Shown: positions 16,932 to 25,045 of the stretch, piece after piece | Layout: every line of letters starts with the position of its first letter | Position numbering within the stretch: position 1 is the first letter of the stretch | Assembly: GCA_002491065.1 (NCBI GenBank) | Contig: DKVF01000013.1 | Coordinates: forward strand, 4,310-39,054 | Reading direction: 5' to 3' | DNA length: 34,745 nt | Origin: Peptococcaceae bacterium UBA7185 | GTDB taxonomy: Bacteria > Bacillota > Peptococcia > Peptococcales > Peptococcaceae | Notes under the pieces: model-generated | Databases searched by the model: none | The model's input: the letters and a program-made list of their open reading frames with translations, nothing else | What the model was told of the DNA's origin: nothing | Program-made: the position numbers and the translations under genes

Positions 16932-17677
16932 AAAAAACATCCTTTCTTAGATAATAAGTAATTTTCTAAATAAATTTATTTCAAATGAATTGATTGTGCT
17001 CCCCCCTCAGCAAAAGAAAAGATATGCAATCTTATTTATTTAGATGTAATTGGGGCGAAAAAAGTTGCAGAAAGTTTTTTATTTTTCAAAAAATTTAATT
17101 GGAAATAAAAGAAATCTCTGAAAGGCTATTCTAAGTAACATTTTCGATAGAGAATTCAACAGTATAATAAGTTTAGAAAGCAAAAAATATGGGGAAAACA
17201 AGGGAGCTAATCATTAGTATAGTTATTGCAGTTTTGTAGCCAAAATTCGTGGAAAATATTTAGAAAAAAGTGAGTTATTTTCTGAATAATGTTTTTTTAC
17301 TTGGAAAAGTATATACATTAGTCAATGATGTGAGATCGAAAAAACAAAAAATTCAAGGAAAAAGTTCAAAGTATAAGTAGAGTGATTTTGATGATGCAGG
17401 GAGGGCAGAGTCTGGGTGAAATCAGCAAAATTGGGCGGCCTTTAACTTTTTCCGTTCCTAAACGGGTGATTCATCCATTCGGGTACATACCTATATTGAC
17501 GCAATTGGAGAGTATGTGGTATCATACAATAGGTATTATTACTTTTTGTAGTGGCACTATTAAAGCATACAGGAATAAGGCAGAACGATACTAATATTTT
17601 GGAGCAAATATCTCAGCGGGGTGCTGTTCTGGATTGGAATCTGTAAATGCAATGATGGTGGTCGGGAAGCAGTCTAT
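16932..17677. other. AT-rich intergenic region, no convincing gene
   Basis: About 740 bp between two divergently oriented genes. It is very A/T-rich in 17030-17380. A 70-codon plus-strand frame at 17382-17594 has GGGAGG after, not before, its start region and no recognisable product, so I do not call it. A candidate promoter for the sensor kinase is listed separately at 17496-17525. I see no terminator and no RNA gene. Confidence 0.5.
17496..17525 (+). promoter_or_regulatory. candidate promoter of the hybrid sensor kinase
   Basis: TTGACG (17496-17501) and TATCAT (17520-17525) are 18 bp apart, about 150 bp before the kinase start. Confidence 0.4.
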
Positions 17678-20275
17678 ATGGGAGAAAAATATATGGATGA
17701 TTCAAGGAAGAATTTTGAGCGGACTGGCGGATGTGTGCCGGTTGTTGAAGAACAGGAACAGCATAATGATGTGCAGAGTGTTCAGAATCTGGAAACCATC
17801 ATCAATGAGGGTCTTCGGGTTGCTCTGATGAAGGAGACCCCTGATCAATCACTGGAGGTGCTCCTGGAATATCTGGGGAGAGCACTGAACGGAGAACGAA
17901 CCTATATATTTGAGCAGAATGAATTCGGCGGCGATGACAATACTTATGAATGGGTTGCTGATGGAGTGGAGCCGGAAAAGGAGAATCTTCAAAATGTTCC
18001 ACCAGAGGTATGCGCAGACTGGTATCAAAATTTCAGCATTGGCAAACATATCGCTATTGAGAGGCTGGAGGAGATTCGTGAGACCGTCCCTCTTCAATAT
18101 GAAGTTCTGAAGAGGCAAAACATCCATTCTCTCGTGGTGGTTCCACTTTATGATGGTAAAAAGCTTATCGGTTTTTATGGTGTGGATAATCCACCCGTGA
18201 AGTCAATGGAATATGCATCAAATATGCTTCAGACTGCGGCATACTTTATTGTATCTTCCCTGAAACGGCGGAATTTGGTTCGAGAGCTTCAAAAGAGGAG
18301 CTATACTGTTCTCCAGGCTCTCAGTGTGGACTATCTGGAAATCTGTCAAGTGAATTTCGATACAGGCGAGTGTGAGATATACCGGGAAAGCAAGTGGATG
18401 CGTCAAGACGGTGTTATTGATTTTAGGAACGGTTATCAGGCGGCTATGGAACGATATATTTCCAGGTATGTAATTCCCCGGGATCAGGAACGGCTTCGGG
18501 CTGTGACAAAAAAGGCCTATGTATTGGCGCAGCTCAAGACCAGGAAGAAGTTCTATGTCCGGTATCAGGTGGAAGACAGTGTGTATGGATTAAAACATCT
18601 GGAGCTTCATTTTTCTGCTACAGAGAACGGAAATTGTGTGATTTTTGCTCGGCGAGATGTTAATGCCGTAGTGGAACAAGAAGAAAAGTATAAACTGGAG
18701 ACGAGACAGAGTCTGGAGGATATTCTGGAGGGGGCCAGAGTGGGCATTTGGACCATCGAGATGGAAGAAGGCTGTTCACCGAGAATGTATGCAGATCGAA
18801 CCATGAGAATCCTTTTGGGGGTATCAGACGAGATCGAGCCGGAGGAGTGTTATCAGAGCTGGTTTGAAAATATTGAGCCAGACTATGTGGAGATGGTGCA
18901 GGAAGCCGTTCAGGATATTATAGAAACCGGACGCTCCGAGGTAATTTACCCATGGGAGCATCCCAAACTTGGAAAAATTTATGTTCGCTGTGGAGGTGTG
19001 CCGGATAAAACATTCAAAAAACCGGGGATTTGTCTGAATGGATACCATCAGGATATCACGGAGATCGTGGTGACAAGAAAAAAACAGGAACAGGCTATTA
19101 TGGAGCTGCTGGAGAAAGTCAGACAGGCAAATTCGGCAAAGAGTGAATTTCTTTCCCATATGTCTCATGATTTGCGTACACCTATCAATGGGATTCTGGG
19201 TATGCTGGCTATCATGGAGAGATGCCAGGATGACCTAGAACGACAGAATGATTGTCGCAGGAAGATTCGCATATCTACGGAGCATCTGCTGTCCCTGGTA
19301 AACGATGTTCTTCGGGTTAGTAAGCTACAAAGCGGAAGACAGGAAGAGGTGCAGAAACTATTTGACCTTCATGATATATTAGAAAGCTGTATTGCGATCT
19401 CCTCTGCTCAGGCAGAGGAAAAGGAAATTCGGCTGATACTGGAGGAAGCCGTCCTGCCGCATAGCAGGCTGATCGGCAACCCAATATATTTGAAACAAAT
19501 CTTGATGAATATCATTGATAACGCCATTAAATATAATCGTACGCATGGCTCGGTATTTGTTCGGGTAAAGGAAATCGCTTGTCAGGACGGAATTGCAAAC
19601 TATAGTTTTGTAATTGAAGATACTGGAATAGGTATTGGGGAGGACTTTAAAAAGCATATTTTTGATCTGTTCACCCAGGAAGGTCAAAATGCAAGAACCA
19701 ACTATAATGGCGTCGGGCTTGGGATGTCCACTGTGAAGAAACTAGTGGACCAAATGAAGGGGACTATTGAGGTAGATAGCCAGATCGGAAAAGGAAGTGT
19801 GTTTCGGATTATCCTGCCTCTTCAAATTGATGCGGTACAGAGTGCACAGCTGGCGGATGCAGAGCAGGATGTACAGAATCACATTACTGGAATGCGGGTC
19901 CTTTTGGTGGAGGATAATGAGATCAACCGCGAGATTGTGGAGTTCCTTCTTAAAGAGGAAGGTGCTCATGTAGTGACCGCAAACGACGGGAAAGCTGCTG
20001 TAGATATATTTGAGGCATCCGCCCAGGAAACATTTGATTGTGTTCTTATGGATCTGATGATGCCGGTTATGAGCGGATATGAGGCAACTCGTGTGATTCG
20101 TAGCTTGAATCGACCGGATGCAAAGGCTGTGCCCATCATAGCATTGTCAGCTAATGCATTTGAAGAGGATGTTGCAATGGCAAAGGAGGCTGGAATGAAT
20201 GAACATTTGGCGAAGCCGGTGGACATCAAAAAAATGTTCCAGCTCATGAGCCGTTTGTGTCATCACGAGCCATAA
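17678..20275 (+). CDS. cytoplasmic hybrid sensor histidine kinase (GAF-PAS-HisKA-HATPase-REC)
   Basis: About 865 residues. Order: GAF-like domain (about 40-195), a variable PAS-like segment (about 215-330), a PAS domain (about 345-465), HisKA with phosphoacceptor His497 in SHMSHDLRTPINGILGM, HATPase_c with N box NIIDNAIKYN and G boxes DTGIGIGEDF and GVGLGMSTVKKLV, and a receiver domain with LLVEDNEINREI, phosphoacceptor Asp792 in VLMDLMMPVMSGYEA and Lys846 in LAKPVD. No membrane segment is seen, so it senses a cytoplasmic signal. The start could be 17678, or 17693 where GGGAG is 8 bp away. No separate response regulator is adjacent; the attached receiver or a distant Hpt protein would be the output. 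It is the last gene before the prophage junction. Confidence 0.9.
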   Translation: MGEKYMDDSRKNFERTGGCVPVVEEQEQHNDVQSVQNLETIINEGLRVALMKETPDQSLEVLLEYLGRALNGERTYIFEQNEFGGDDNTYEWVADGVEPEKENLQNVPPEVCADWYQNFSIGKHIAIERLEEIRETVPLQYEVLKRQNIHSLVVVPLYDGKKLIGFYGVDNPPVKSMEYASNMLQTAAYFIVSSLKRRNLVRELQKRSYTVLQALSVDYLEICQVNFDTGECEIYRESKWMRQDGVIDFRNGYQAAMERYISRYVIPRDQERLRAVTKKAYVLAQLKTRKKFYVRYQVEDSVYGLKHLELHFSATENGNCVIFARRDVNAVVEQEEKYKLETRQSLEDILEGARVGIWTIEMEEGCSPRMYADRTMRILLGVSDEIEPEECYQSWFENIEPDYVEMVQEAVQDIIETGRSEVIYPWEHPKLGKIYVRCGGVPDKTFKKPGICLNGYHQDITEIVVTRKKQEQAIMELLEKVRQANSAKSEFLSHMSHDLRTPINGILGMLAIMERCQDDLERQNDCRRKIRISTEHLLSLVNDVLRVSKLQSGRQEEVQKLFDLHDILESCIAISSAQAEEKEIRLILEEAVLPHSRLIGNPIYLKQILMNIIDNAIKYNRTHGSVFVRVKEIACQDGIANYSFVIEDTGIGIGEDFKKHIFDLFTQEGQNARTNYNGVGLGMSTVKKLVDQMKGTIEVDSQIGKGSVFRIILPLQIDAVQSAQLADAEQDVQNHITGMRVLLVEDNEINREIVEFLLKEEGAHVVTANDGKAAVDIFEASAQETFDCVLMDLMMPVMSGYEATRVIRSLNRPDAKAVPIIALSANAFEEDVAMAKEAGMNEHLAKPVDIKKMFQLMSRLCHHEP

Positions 20276-20444
20276 ATAAGCGACAACACAGATATAAATA
20301 AATTATAAGCATTTAAGGCCGTGCTGGAAAAGATGTTTGGTGACGTGGCGCGGTTACTGTCAGGGGGGCATCGGTTATCACATCGGTGAAGGTTATCGTG
20401 ACTAACTCTGGAGTGAATAATTAAGAAAGTTCTTTAAGGCGGGC

Positions 20445-20481
20445 AAAAAGCGGCGGCATCACTCACGATACCGTCGCTTTT
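20445..20481 (+). terminator. probable terminator downstream of the kinase
   Basis: Stem AAAAGCGGCGG... / CCGTCGCTTTT (one mismatch, loop of about 14 nt) at 20445-20481, with flanking A and T runs, so it could act in either direction. The stretch 20276-20444 between the kinase stop and this hairpin contains no gene I can support. Confidence 0.5.
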
Positions 20482-20559
20482 ACTTTAGCACGAAAGACAT
20501 ATTAAAAATCCGAAGCCTTCCTCAATTGGAAACGTTTTCGGATTATCATTATCTGGTAC

Positions 20560-20606
20560 AAAAAATAGCGCGAAACATGAACCATTTGTGTTCTGCTTCG
20601 CGCTAT
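20560..20606 (-). terminator. terminator of the tRNA whose 3' end is at the prophage junction
   Basis: A perfect 10-bp inverted repeat (ATAGCGCGAA 20565-20574, TTCGCGCTAT 20597-20606) ends in TTTTTT on the minus strand. It starts directly after the tRNA 3' sequence, showing that the ancestral tRNA gene read leftward here. Confidence 0.8.
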
Positions 20607-20648
20607 TGGATGCGGCTAACGGGACTTGAACCCGTAAGGAAACTCCTT
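20607..20648 (-). other. prophage attachment site: 3' end of a tRNA gene (attL)
   Basis: Read on the minus strand: a hairpin AAGGA-GTT-TCCTT (long variable arm), a T arm ACGGG-TTCAAGT-CCCGT, an acceptor 3' strand TAGCCGC, discriminator A (20611), then TCCA. Upstream of the variable arm the sequence no longer folds as a tRNA (the candidate anticodon stem gives a 6- or 8-nt loop), so only the 3' portion is genuine. A long variable arm with A discriminator suggests a leucine tRNA. This is the classic result of integration into a tRNA 3' end: the rebuilt intact tRNA should lie at the other prophage end, beyond the window, on the minus strand. Confidence 0.75.
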
Positions 20649-20704
20649 AAAAACCGCTTTGTTGAGCGATTGAAAATAGTCCATGGCATATTTTGTGGAA
20701 TATG

Positions 20705-21745
20705 CTAAAAAGCATTCTCCGAAAAGAACTTGTTAATCGTTTCTGCTGCCTCCTGACGTTTAAAATCCATTGTATGCTGATAGACAGTTTTTAACATATT
20801 ATCAGTTGCATGCCCCATAAATTCCATTGCGTATTTATTAGGAATATTGAGAGCAAGCATAATTGATGCGTTGTAATGCCTGAGATTGTGGAATGTAAAG
20901 TGAGGCATATTCATTTTTACGAGTAATCTGTGAAAACGCGTTGTCAAAGAATTTGGCGTTATAGATATAACCGTATCATTTTCTTTGCGATATTCGTCTA
21001 GGGCAGAGGCTACAGTATCAGGTATAGGAATTTTTCTATAGCCAGAATATGATTTAGGTGCCTTCAACACATATTGGTTTTTATCATCCAAGCATAGTGC
21101 TTTAGAAATTTCCAAAGTTTTGTTTTTCCAATCAAAGTCAGACCATTCCAGTGCACAAATTTCGCTGCGGCGTAAGCCTAAATGAGAGGCCAACAAAATT
21201 GATATATATAGGTCTGTATTTATGCTTTTGGCTGTTTGCAAAATACTGTTTACTTCTTCTACGGTGGGAATATATACATCTGGCTTTTCTTTTTGTGGAA
21301 GAGTAGTGGTCAGCAAAAATTCTGGATAATATTCTTTCAGTACCGCAGAGAGAAATCCATGTACGTTTTTAACTGTTTTTGCAGAACGTCCAATGCAATC
21401 CCGATTAATTTCTCGTTGTATCATATCTTTGGTCAGTTTATCCAGCCGGACGCTTTGGAGAGGAAGAAGGTGACTTTTTATGATACTTCGATATCCACGC
21501 ATGGTAGAGGGGGAAAGTACACTTTCTTTCAAATCACAGTAAGACCGCATTGCGTCTCCTAATGTCATTTTTAAAACAGATCCAGTTTTTGTGTTTAAAT
21601 ACATTCTGTATTCTGCCGCCATATATTCAGATTCCTTTTTTGTTTCAGCTGTGAACGATTTATAAATATTTTTCCCATCAAAGTCCTTTCCGATATAAAT
21701 TTTGGTGCGCCAGTTTCCTGACGGCAGTTTTCGTGCTTTTGCCAT
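20705..21745 (-). CDS. int: tyrosine-type phage integrase
   Basis: 346 residues. It has an N-terminal arm-binding domain (about 1-55, AP2-like GNWRTKIYIGKDFDGK), a core-binding SAM-like domain (about 60-150) and a catalytic domain. Catalytic residues are visible: Arg192 in GLRRSEICALEW, Lys231 in APKSYSGYR, His286 and Arg289 in HNLRHYNAS, His312 in MGHATDN, and the nucleophile Tyr322 in TVYQHTM. The start ATG at 21745 has TTGGAG upstream. The gene ends about 55 bp from the tRNA remnant, the standard int/att layout, so it is very likely the enzyme that inserted this element. Confidence 0.95.
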   Translation of the reverse strand: MAKARKLPSGNWRTKIYIGKDFDGKNIYKSFTAETKKESEYMAAEYRMYLNTKTGSVLKMTLGDAMRSYCDLKESVLSPSTMRGYRSIIKSHLLPLQSVRLDKLTKDMIQREINRDCIGRSAKTVKNVHGFLSAVLKEYYPEFLLTTTLPQKEKPDVYIPTVEEVNSILQTAKSINTDLYISILLASHLGLRRSEICALEWSDFDWKNKTLEISKALCLDDKNQYVLKAPKSYSGYRKIPIPDTVASALDEYRKENDTVISITPNSLTTRFHRLLVKMNMPHFTFHNLRHYNASIMLALNIPNKYAMEFMGHATDNMLKTVYQHTMDFKRQEAAETINKFFSENAF

Positions 21746-21767
21746 AGTACCAACTCCAAAATAAAAT

Positions 21768-21796
21768 TTGATACTGACAGCAAACTATGCTACAAT
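21768..21796 (+). promoter_or_regulatory. promoter of a predicted small RNA, divergent from int
   Basis: TTGATA (21768-21773) and TACAAT (21791-21796) are exactly 17 bp apart on the plus strand. No plus-strand ORF follows; the next plus-strand feature is a hairpin terminator about 100 bp later. Confidence 0.6.
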
Positions 21797-21802
21797 AAAA
21801 GA

Positions 21803-21905
21803 TACTAACTCCGTTGTAACATAGCTGTTGCCAACGGTTTATAAGTAGGCTGCGCCAACAGCCTATAAGAAGCCCTTTCCTGCGCCAACGGGAAGGGGCT
21901 TTTAT
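21803..21905 (+). ncRNA. predicted ~100-nt small RNA with repeated CCAAC-loop hairpins
   Basis: Between a good promoter and a terminator hairpin, the plus strand forms three hairpins: CCGTTG/CAACGG (21811-21837); TAGGCTG-CGCCAA-CAGCCTA (21846-21865); and AAGCCCTTTCC/GGAAGGGGCTT (21870-21901, loop TGCGCCAACG), followed by TTTTATT. The string TGCGCCAAC occurs in hairpins 2 and 3 (21851, 21881), and TGTTGCCAAC (21826) in hairpin 1. No ORF with an SD is present. Promoter, leader-sized body and terminator argue for a discrete transcript. The third hairpin may also help end leftward Uma2 transcription, though its minus-strand T tract is poor. Function unknown; I do not recognise an Rfam family. Confidence 0.5.
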
Positions 21906-21908
21906 TAT

Positions 21909-22451
21909 TTAAAACGATAAGTCGAAAATATTATCTAAATCAATTTGTAAATCTGGTAAAACATAAGATTTTATTTGTCCTGTGCAACAGTGTTCATGCC
22001 TATTCAGCGTAAAACAGAATACATCGACACAGTTCTCTTCTGGTGATACAATCCAATATTCCAAGATGCCCAATTGTTCATATTTGTGACGTTTTACAAT
22101 GCAATCATGAGAAACACTTCTAGGACTAACAATTTCGATAACGATTTTAGGAGTTTTTTCATAGCGTTTTAATTCACTGATATTTACATCGTCACAAATA
22201 ATCATCAAATCAGGAATCAGATTATCATTCTCTAAGACTAAATCCATTTCAAGAAGCGGTGCACAGCCTTTTCCACGTAATTTGCTGCGTAGTTCGGAAA
22301 ATAGATTGCCGCTAATCATTTGATGTGCTCCTGCTGGCCTTGGTGACATCATTACTACACCGTCGATTAATTCGTAGTTCCAGCCATCTTCTCTTGGAAG
22401 TTCTTCAAATTCTTTCAACGTATAGAATTTTAACGGCTTCGCTACATTCAT
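21909..22451 (-). CDS. Uma2-family (DUF820) PD-(D/E)XK-fold protein
   Basis: 180 residues. Family landmarks are visible: N-terminal YELIDGVVMMSPRP, the acidic PDLMIICDD block, and VIEIVSPRS followed by a lysine-rich helix, together making the presumed metal-binding nuclease core. Uma2 proteins are abundant in cyanobacteria and some Firmicutes; their biological role is not established although the fold is that of restriction endonucleases. The SD is AAAAGGAG before the ATG at 22451. It lies with the DUF4236 gene between integrase and the repressor module, a usual position for lysogenic cargo, so a defence or host-benefit role is possible but inferred. Confidence 0.8.
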   Translation of the reverse strand: MNVAKPLKFYTLKEFEELPREDGWNYELIDGVVMMSPRPAGAHQMISGNLFSELRSKLRGKGCAPLLEMDLVLENDNLIPDLMIICDDVNISELKRYEKTPKIVIEIVSPRSVSHDCIVKRHKYEQLGILEYWIVSPEENCVDVFCFTLNRHEHCCTGQIKSYVLPDLQIDLDNIFDLSF

Positions 22452-22496
22452 AAAATCACACTCCTTTTACGTTTGGATAGGTTATTTTACCTTGCA

Positions 22497-24056
22497 CTAT
22501 GGGTTACATCTTTTACATGGGACATAGCCGTTGTTGACAGCTTGTTCTCTATTATTAAAGTTAACGATATGGTTAGATTTGATTTCTTTGACCGACGAAC
22601 AGTATGGGTAATGAAATTTATGTGTGTTAGAATTACCAATATAACTAGCGTTAGAAGTTTTATTATTGTTTTGTGCTGATGCGGCAGCAATTTTCTCCGC
22701 TTCTGCGGCTTCTTTTTCTGCCTGTATTTTTTGTACTGTGTTAGTGGCTTCATTTTGAGCAACTTTAATTGCAGTTGGTAATTCTTGACTGATTAAAAGA
22801 GCACATGCATTAGATGCATATTCTTTCCCATTCATTTCCGGATTACTTAAAAAATAATCAATGTGGTCGCAAATTAGTTTTGTATCGTAATAAATCTCGT
22901 CATGAATAATTGTTTGCAAATTTTGTTGGGCCAATTTATCTTCGGGATAATTGTTAAGTATATCAGTCGATAGTTCTTGCAATTCATTTTTATATGCAGT
23001 TAATTGTTGGTCTCTATTTTCGTTTTGCTCCGCGACCGACAAAAGGCTAGGGGCATAAGAAGTAAATTCCTTGGCCCATGTATCATATTCATTACAAAAT
23101 GTATTAAACTGCTTTATATAATCGTCCGTGCTAACTTTTTGAGTTGGCTTTTGCAGGTTATCAACTAATGTTTCATATTTAGGAATAATAGATGTTAATT
23201 CAACAGTTAAAGGCTTTGCATCTAATTCCGAGGTGACACAAATATTCTTTGAACCAGTGATAATTTCTCCAGAATCACTGACTGTTCCGTAGGTGGCTAG
23301 AGTAGGGTCACAAGATGCGAAAACAATGCCAGTTCCATCATCACAGATGATGCTAAATCTATCATAATCCTGACCAGAAACACGTTCTTGTAAAAATTCT
23401 TGATAATATTCAAGCGTTATAGTATTCAAATTCGTTTTTTCTACTGATATTGTAGCATATTGCTTATCACCTAGTTGATGAGTCTCTACTGTTGCATTCA
23501 TCAGAATATTGGCGCTGTTCATAAAGAATGGACAGGCTAAAAATATAAGCAAAGACACTGCAGTAACGACTAACGATTGTTTGTTTTTGGTTTTGAAATA
23601 ATCTATTTCATAAAAAATAAAGAATGGAATGGAAAGCAGGAAAAAAACAAGCGGGAGGCCGCCACCTAACATAATTAAAGAGAACAAATAGTATAAACTG
23701 GCAACTACTTTATGCCAAAGAACATCGTTACGAAAACCGGGTATCGGATTTCGTTTTTTTGTTGAATTATTGTCGGGAGTGGGTGGGACAGGAATAGTAT
23801 CATTTTTCATTTTTTGTGTAACAGACTCCTTTTCTTGTTTTATTTTTTTCGGTGCAGAGTTATTAGAAGTAATATTGATTTTTTCGCGATTATATAGACC
23901 TGTTCCAGGAATTGAAACAGTGCGGTGTATTTCTCCTTTTGAGTTCACATTTAATTTTGCACCTTTAGGACCAATACTAAGGCTAGAACCTTTTTTGCTA
24001 ACATTTAGCTTAACACCTGGTGCAACTTTGATACTTCTTCTGAAATTCCAAGTCAT
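22497..24056 (-). CDS. DUF4236 membrane protein with C-terminal Cys-rich (Ada-like) motif
   Basis: 519 residues. The first 60 residues are a DUF4236 domain (TWNFRRSIKVAPGVKLNVSK, LSIGPKGAKLNV, GTGLYNR). A Pro/Lys-rich linker is followed by two hydrophobic segments (about 120-150 and 160-185), so the protein is membrane-anchored. A long helical region (about 300-455) then leads to a C-terminal motif HYPYCSSVKEI...YVPCKRCNP, a possible Zn site resembling the Ada metal-binding fold found at the ends of some secreted nucleases. The ATG at 24056 is favoured by GAAGG spacing. Function unknown. It belongs to the leftward cargo segment of the prophage. Confidence 0.75.
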   Translation of the reverse strand: MTWNFRRSIKVAPGVKLNVSKKGSSLSIGPKGAKLNVNSKGEIHRTVSIPGTGLYNREKINITSNNSAPKKIKQEKESVTQKMKNDTIPVPPTPDNNSTKKRNPIPGFRNDVLWHKVVASLYYLFSLIMLGGGLPLVFFLLSIPFFIFYEIDYFKTKNKQSLVVTAVSLLIFLACPFFMNSANILMNATVETHQLGDKQYATISVEKTNLNTITLEYYQEFLQERVSGQDYDRFSIICDDGTGIVFASCDPTLATYGTVSDSGEIITGSKNICVTSELDAKPLTVELTSIIPKYETLVDNLQKPTQKVSTDDYIKQFNTFCNEYDTWAKEFTSYAPSLLSVAEQNENRDQQLTAYKNELQELSTDILNNYPEDKLAQQNLQTIIHDEIYYDTKLICDHIDYFLSNPEMNGKEYASNACALLISQELPTAIKVAQNEATNTVQKIQAEKEAAEAEKIAAASAQNNNKTSNASYIGNSNTHKFHYPYCSSVKEIKSNHIVNFNNREQAVNNGYVPCKRCNP

Positions 24057-24203
24057 AAGCATTCCTTCTTTCATTATTGCAATATAAAAGTATTTCCTAA
24101 TTTTGTTATTACTAAGTCAACTGGCACTCAATGAATAGATGCTAAATTCTGATAACTGCTATGCTATTTTTATGGCTTTGCGAAAATAGTTGTATAATGT
24201 AGG

Positions 24204-25028
24204 CTATTTCTTCCTTGGTTGCTTTTGTTCTTTTTCTATTTGTTTGATACTTTTTTTGGGGGTAGGAAGCTCTTCTGGCATCGTACCGCCCAATTCTGCA
24301 ATCGTTTGACGTACCTTTTTTCCTACTTGGTAATGGGTTTGGTTCGCTTTATCTTCGCCTTGGATTTGTTCTCTTCTTAATTTTTCTTCAGTTTGTGTGA
24401 TACGGAAATAATTAGCGGCCAATTCGGTAGAACCCATATGATCCAAAATATCTTGATTTTTGCTTAAACCTTTGCGCGATTTGATATCCGCTGCGGTTTC
24501 TCCATTGTATAGTCCACGATAACCATAATTTTGAAATTTTCCGAAGTTTTCAACACCTGCTTCTTGTGCAGCGGTAGCTAGTTTTTTATTAAAACCTTTC
24601 ACATCGTTCCTTAGATATAGGCGGCGCTCGTCTTCCGTCATAATTTGGAATTCATTTTCTTCCACTTCTTGTTTTCTAGTTTGAACCGCAAAATAGGTTT
24701 GTCCAAGGGCAATCACTTCTTTTCGTGGGTCTCCATTCATAACTGTTAAATAACAGGCATATCTAGAGAGCATAATGTCCTCAATTTTACGTTCAGAACC
24801 AGAGCCAAGAGAAACCATTTTGCCGACGTCGGCAAAATGGTTAGAAACGCTTTGTTGAGCGTTTTTACAAGCTTCTTTTGCCTTATCAATTACATTAAGA
24901 AAATTTCCCCATTTTTTATATTCCAACACACCTTGTAGTTCTCTGGCATACCAGAATTCTATGCCCTCTTCAGTGTAATGCTTAATATCCTCGAAAATTT
25001 TTTCGGAGTATTTTTCAATATCTGTCAT
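24204..25028 (-). CDS. dinD: DNA damage-inducible protein D (DinD) homologue
   Basis: 274 residues. DinD landmarks: the EFWYARELQGVLEYKKWGNF N-terminal block, VSNHFADVGKMVSLGSGSER, LSRYACYLTVMNGDPRK and the C-terminal NYGYRGLYNG plus LDHMGSTELAANYFRITQTE. E. coli DinD is SOS-induced and inhibits RecA filament activity in vitro. The ATG at 25028 (AAGGGG upstream) is preferred to 25058, which lies inside immA without an SD. It is the third gene of the leftward repressor-immA-dinD unit, suggesting a role in SOS-linked prophage control. Residues 63-72 are encoded by a 30-bp perfect palindrome (separate entry). Confidence 0.88.
   Translation of the reverse strand: MTDIEKYSEKIFEDIKHYTEEGIEFWYARELQGVLEYKKWGNFLNVIDKAKEACKNAQQSVSNHFADVGKMVSLGSGSERKIEDIMLSRYACYLTVMNGDPRKEVIALGQTYFAVQTRKQEVEENEFQIMTEDERRLYLRNDVKGFNKKLATAAQEAGVENFGKFQNYGYRGLYNGETAADIKSRKGLSKNQDILDHMGSTELAANYFRITQTEEKLRREQIQGEDKANQTHYQVGKKVRQTIAELGGTMPEELPTPKKSIKQIEKEQKQPRKK
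24813..24842. repeat. 30-bp perfect palindrome inside dinD
   Basis: The 15-bp arm AACCATTTTGCCGAC is followed directly by its exact reverse complement. It covers ten whole codons (residues 63-72, NHFADVGKMV), so both strands encode the same decapeptide in this register. It could extrude as a cruciform, form an mRNA hairpin, or be a protein-binding site. Confidence 0.9.
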
Positions 25029-25045
25029 AATGTTTTGATCCCCTT

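Noticed and set aside
17382..17594. 70-codon plus-strand frame upstream of the sensor kinase
   Set aside because: No SD before its start, no recognisable motif, and the candidate kinase promoter lies inside it.
21820..21905. Short repeats as a CRISPR fragment
   Set aside because: The repeats are only 9-10 bp, lie in hairpin loops and have no unique spacers of regular length; no cas genes are present.
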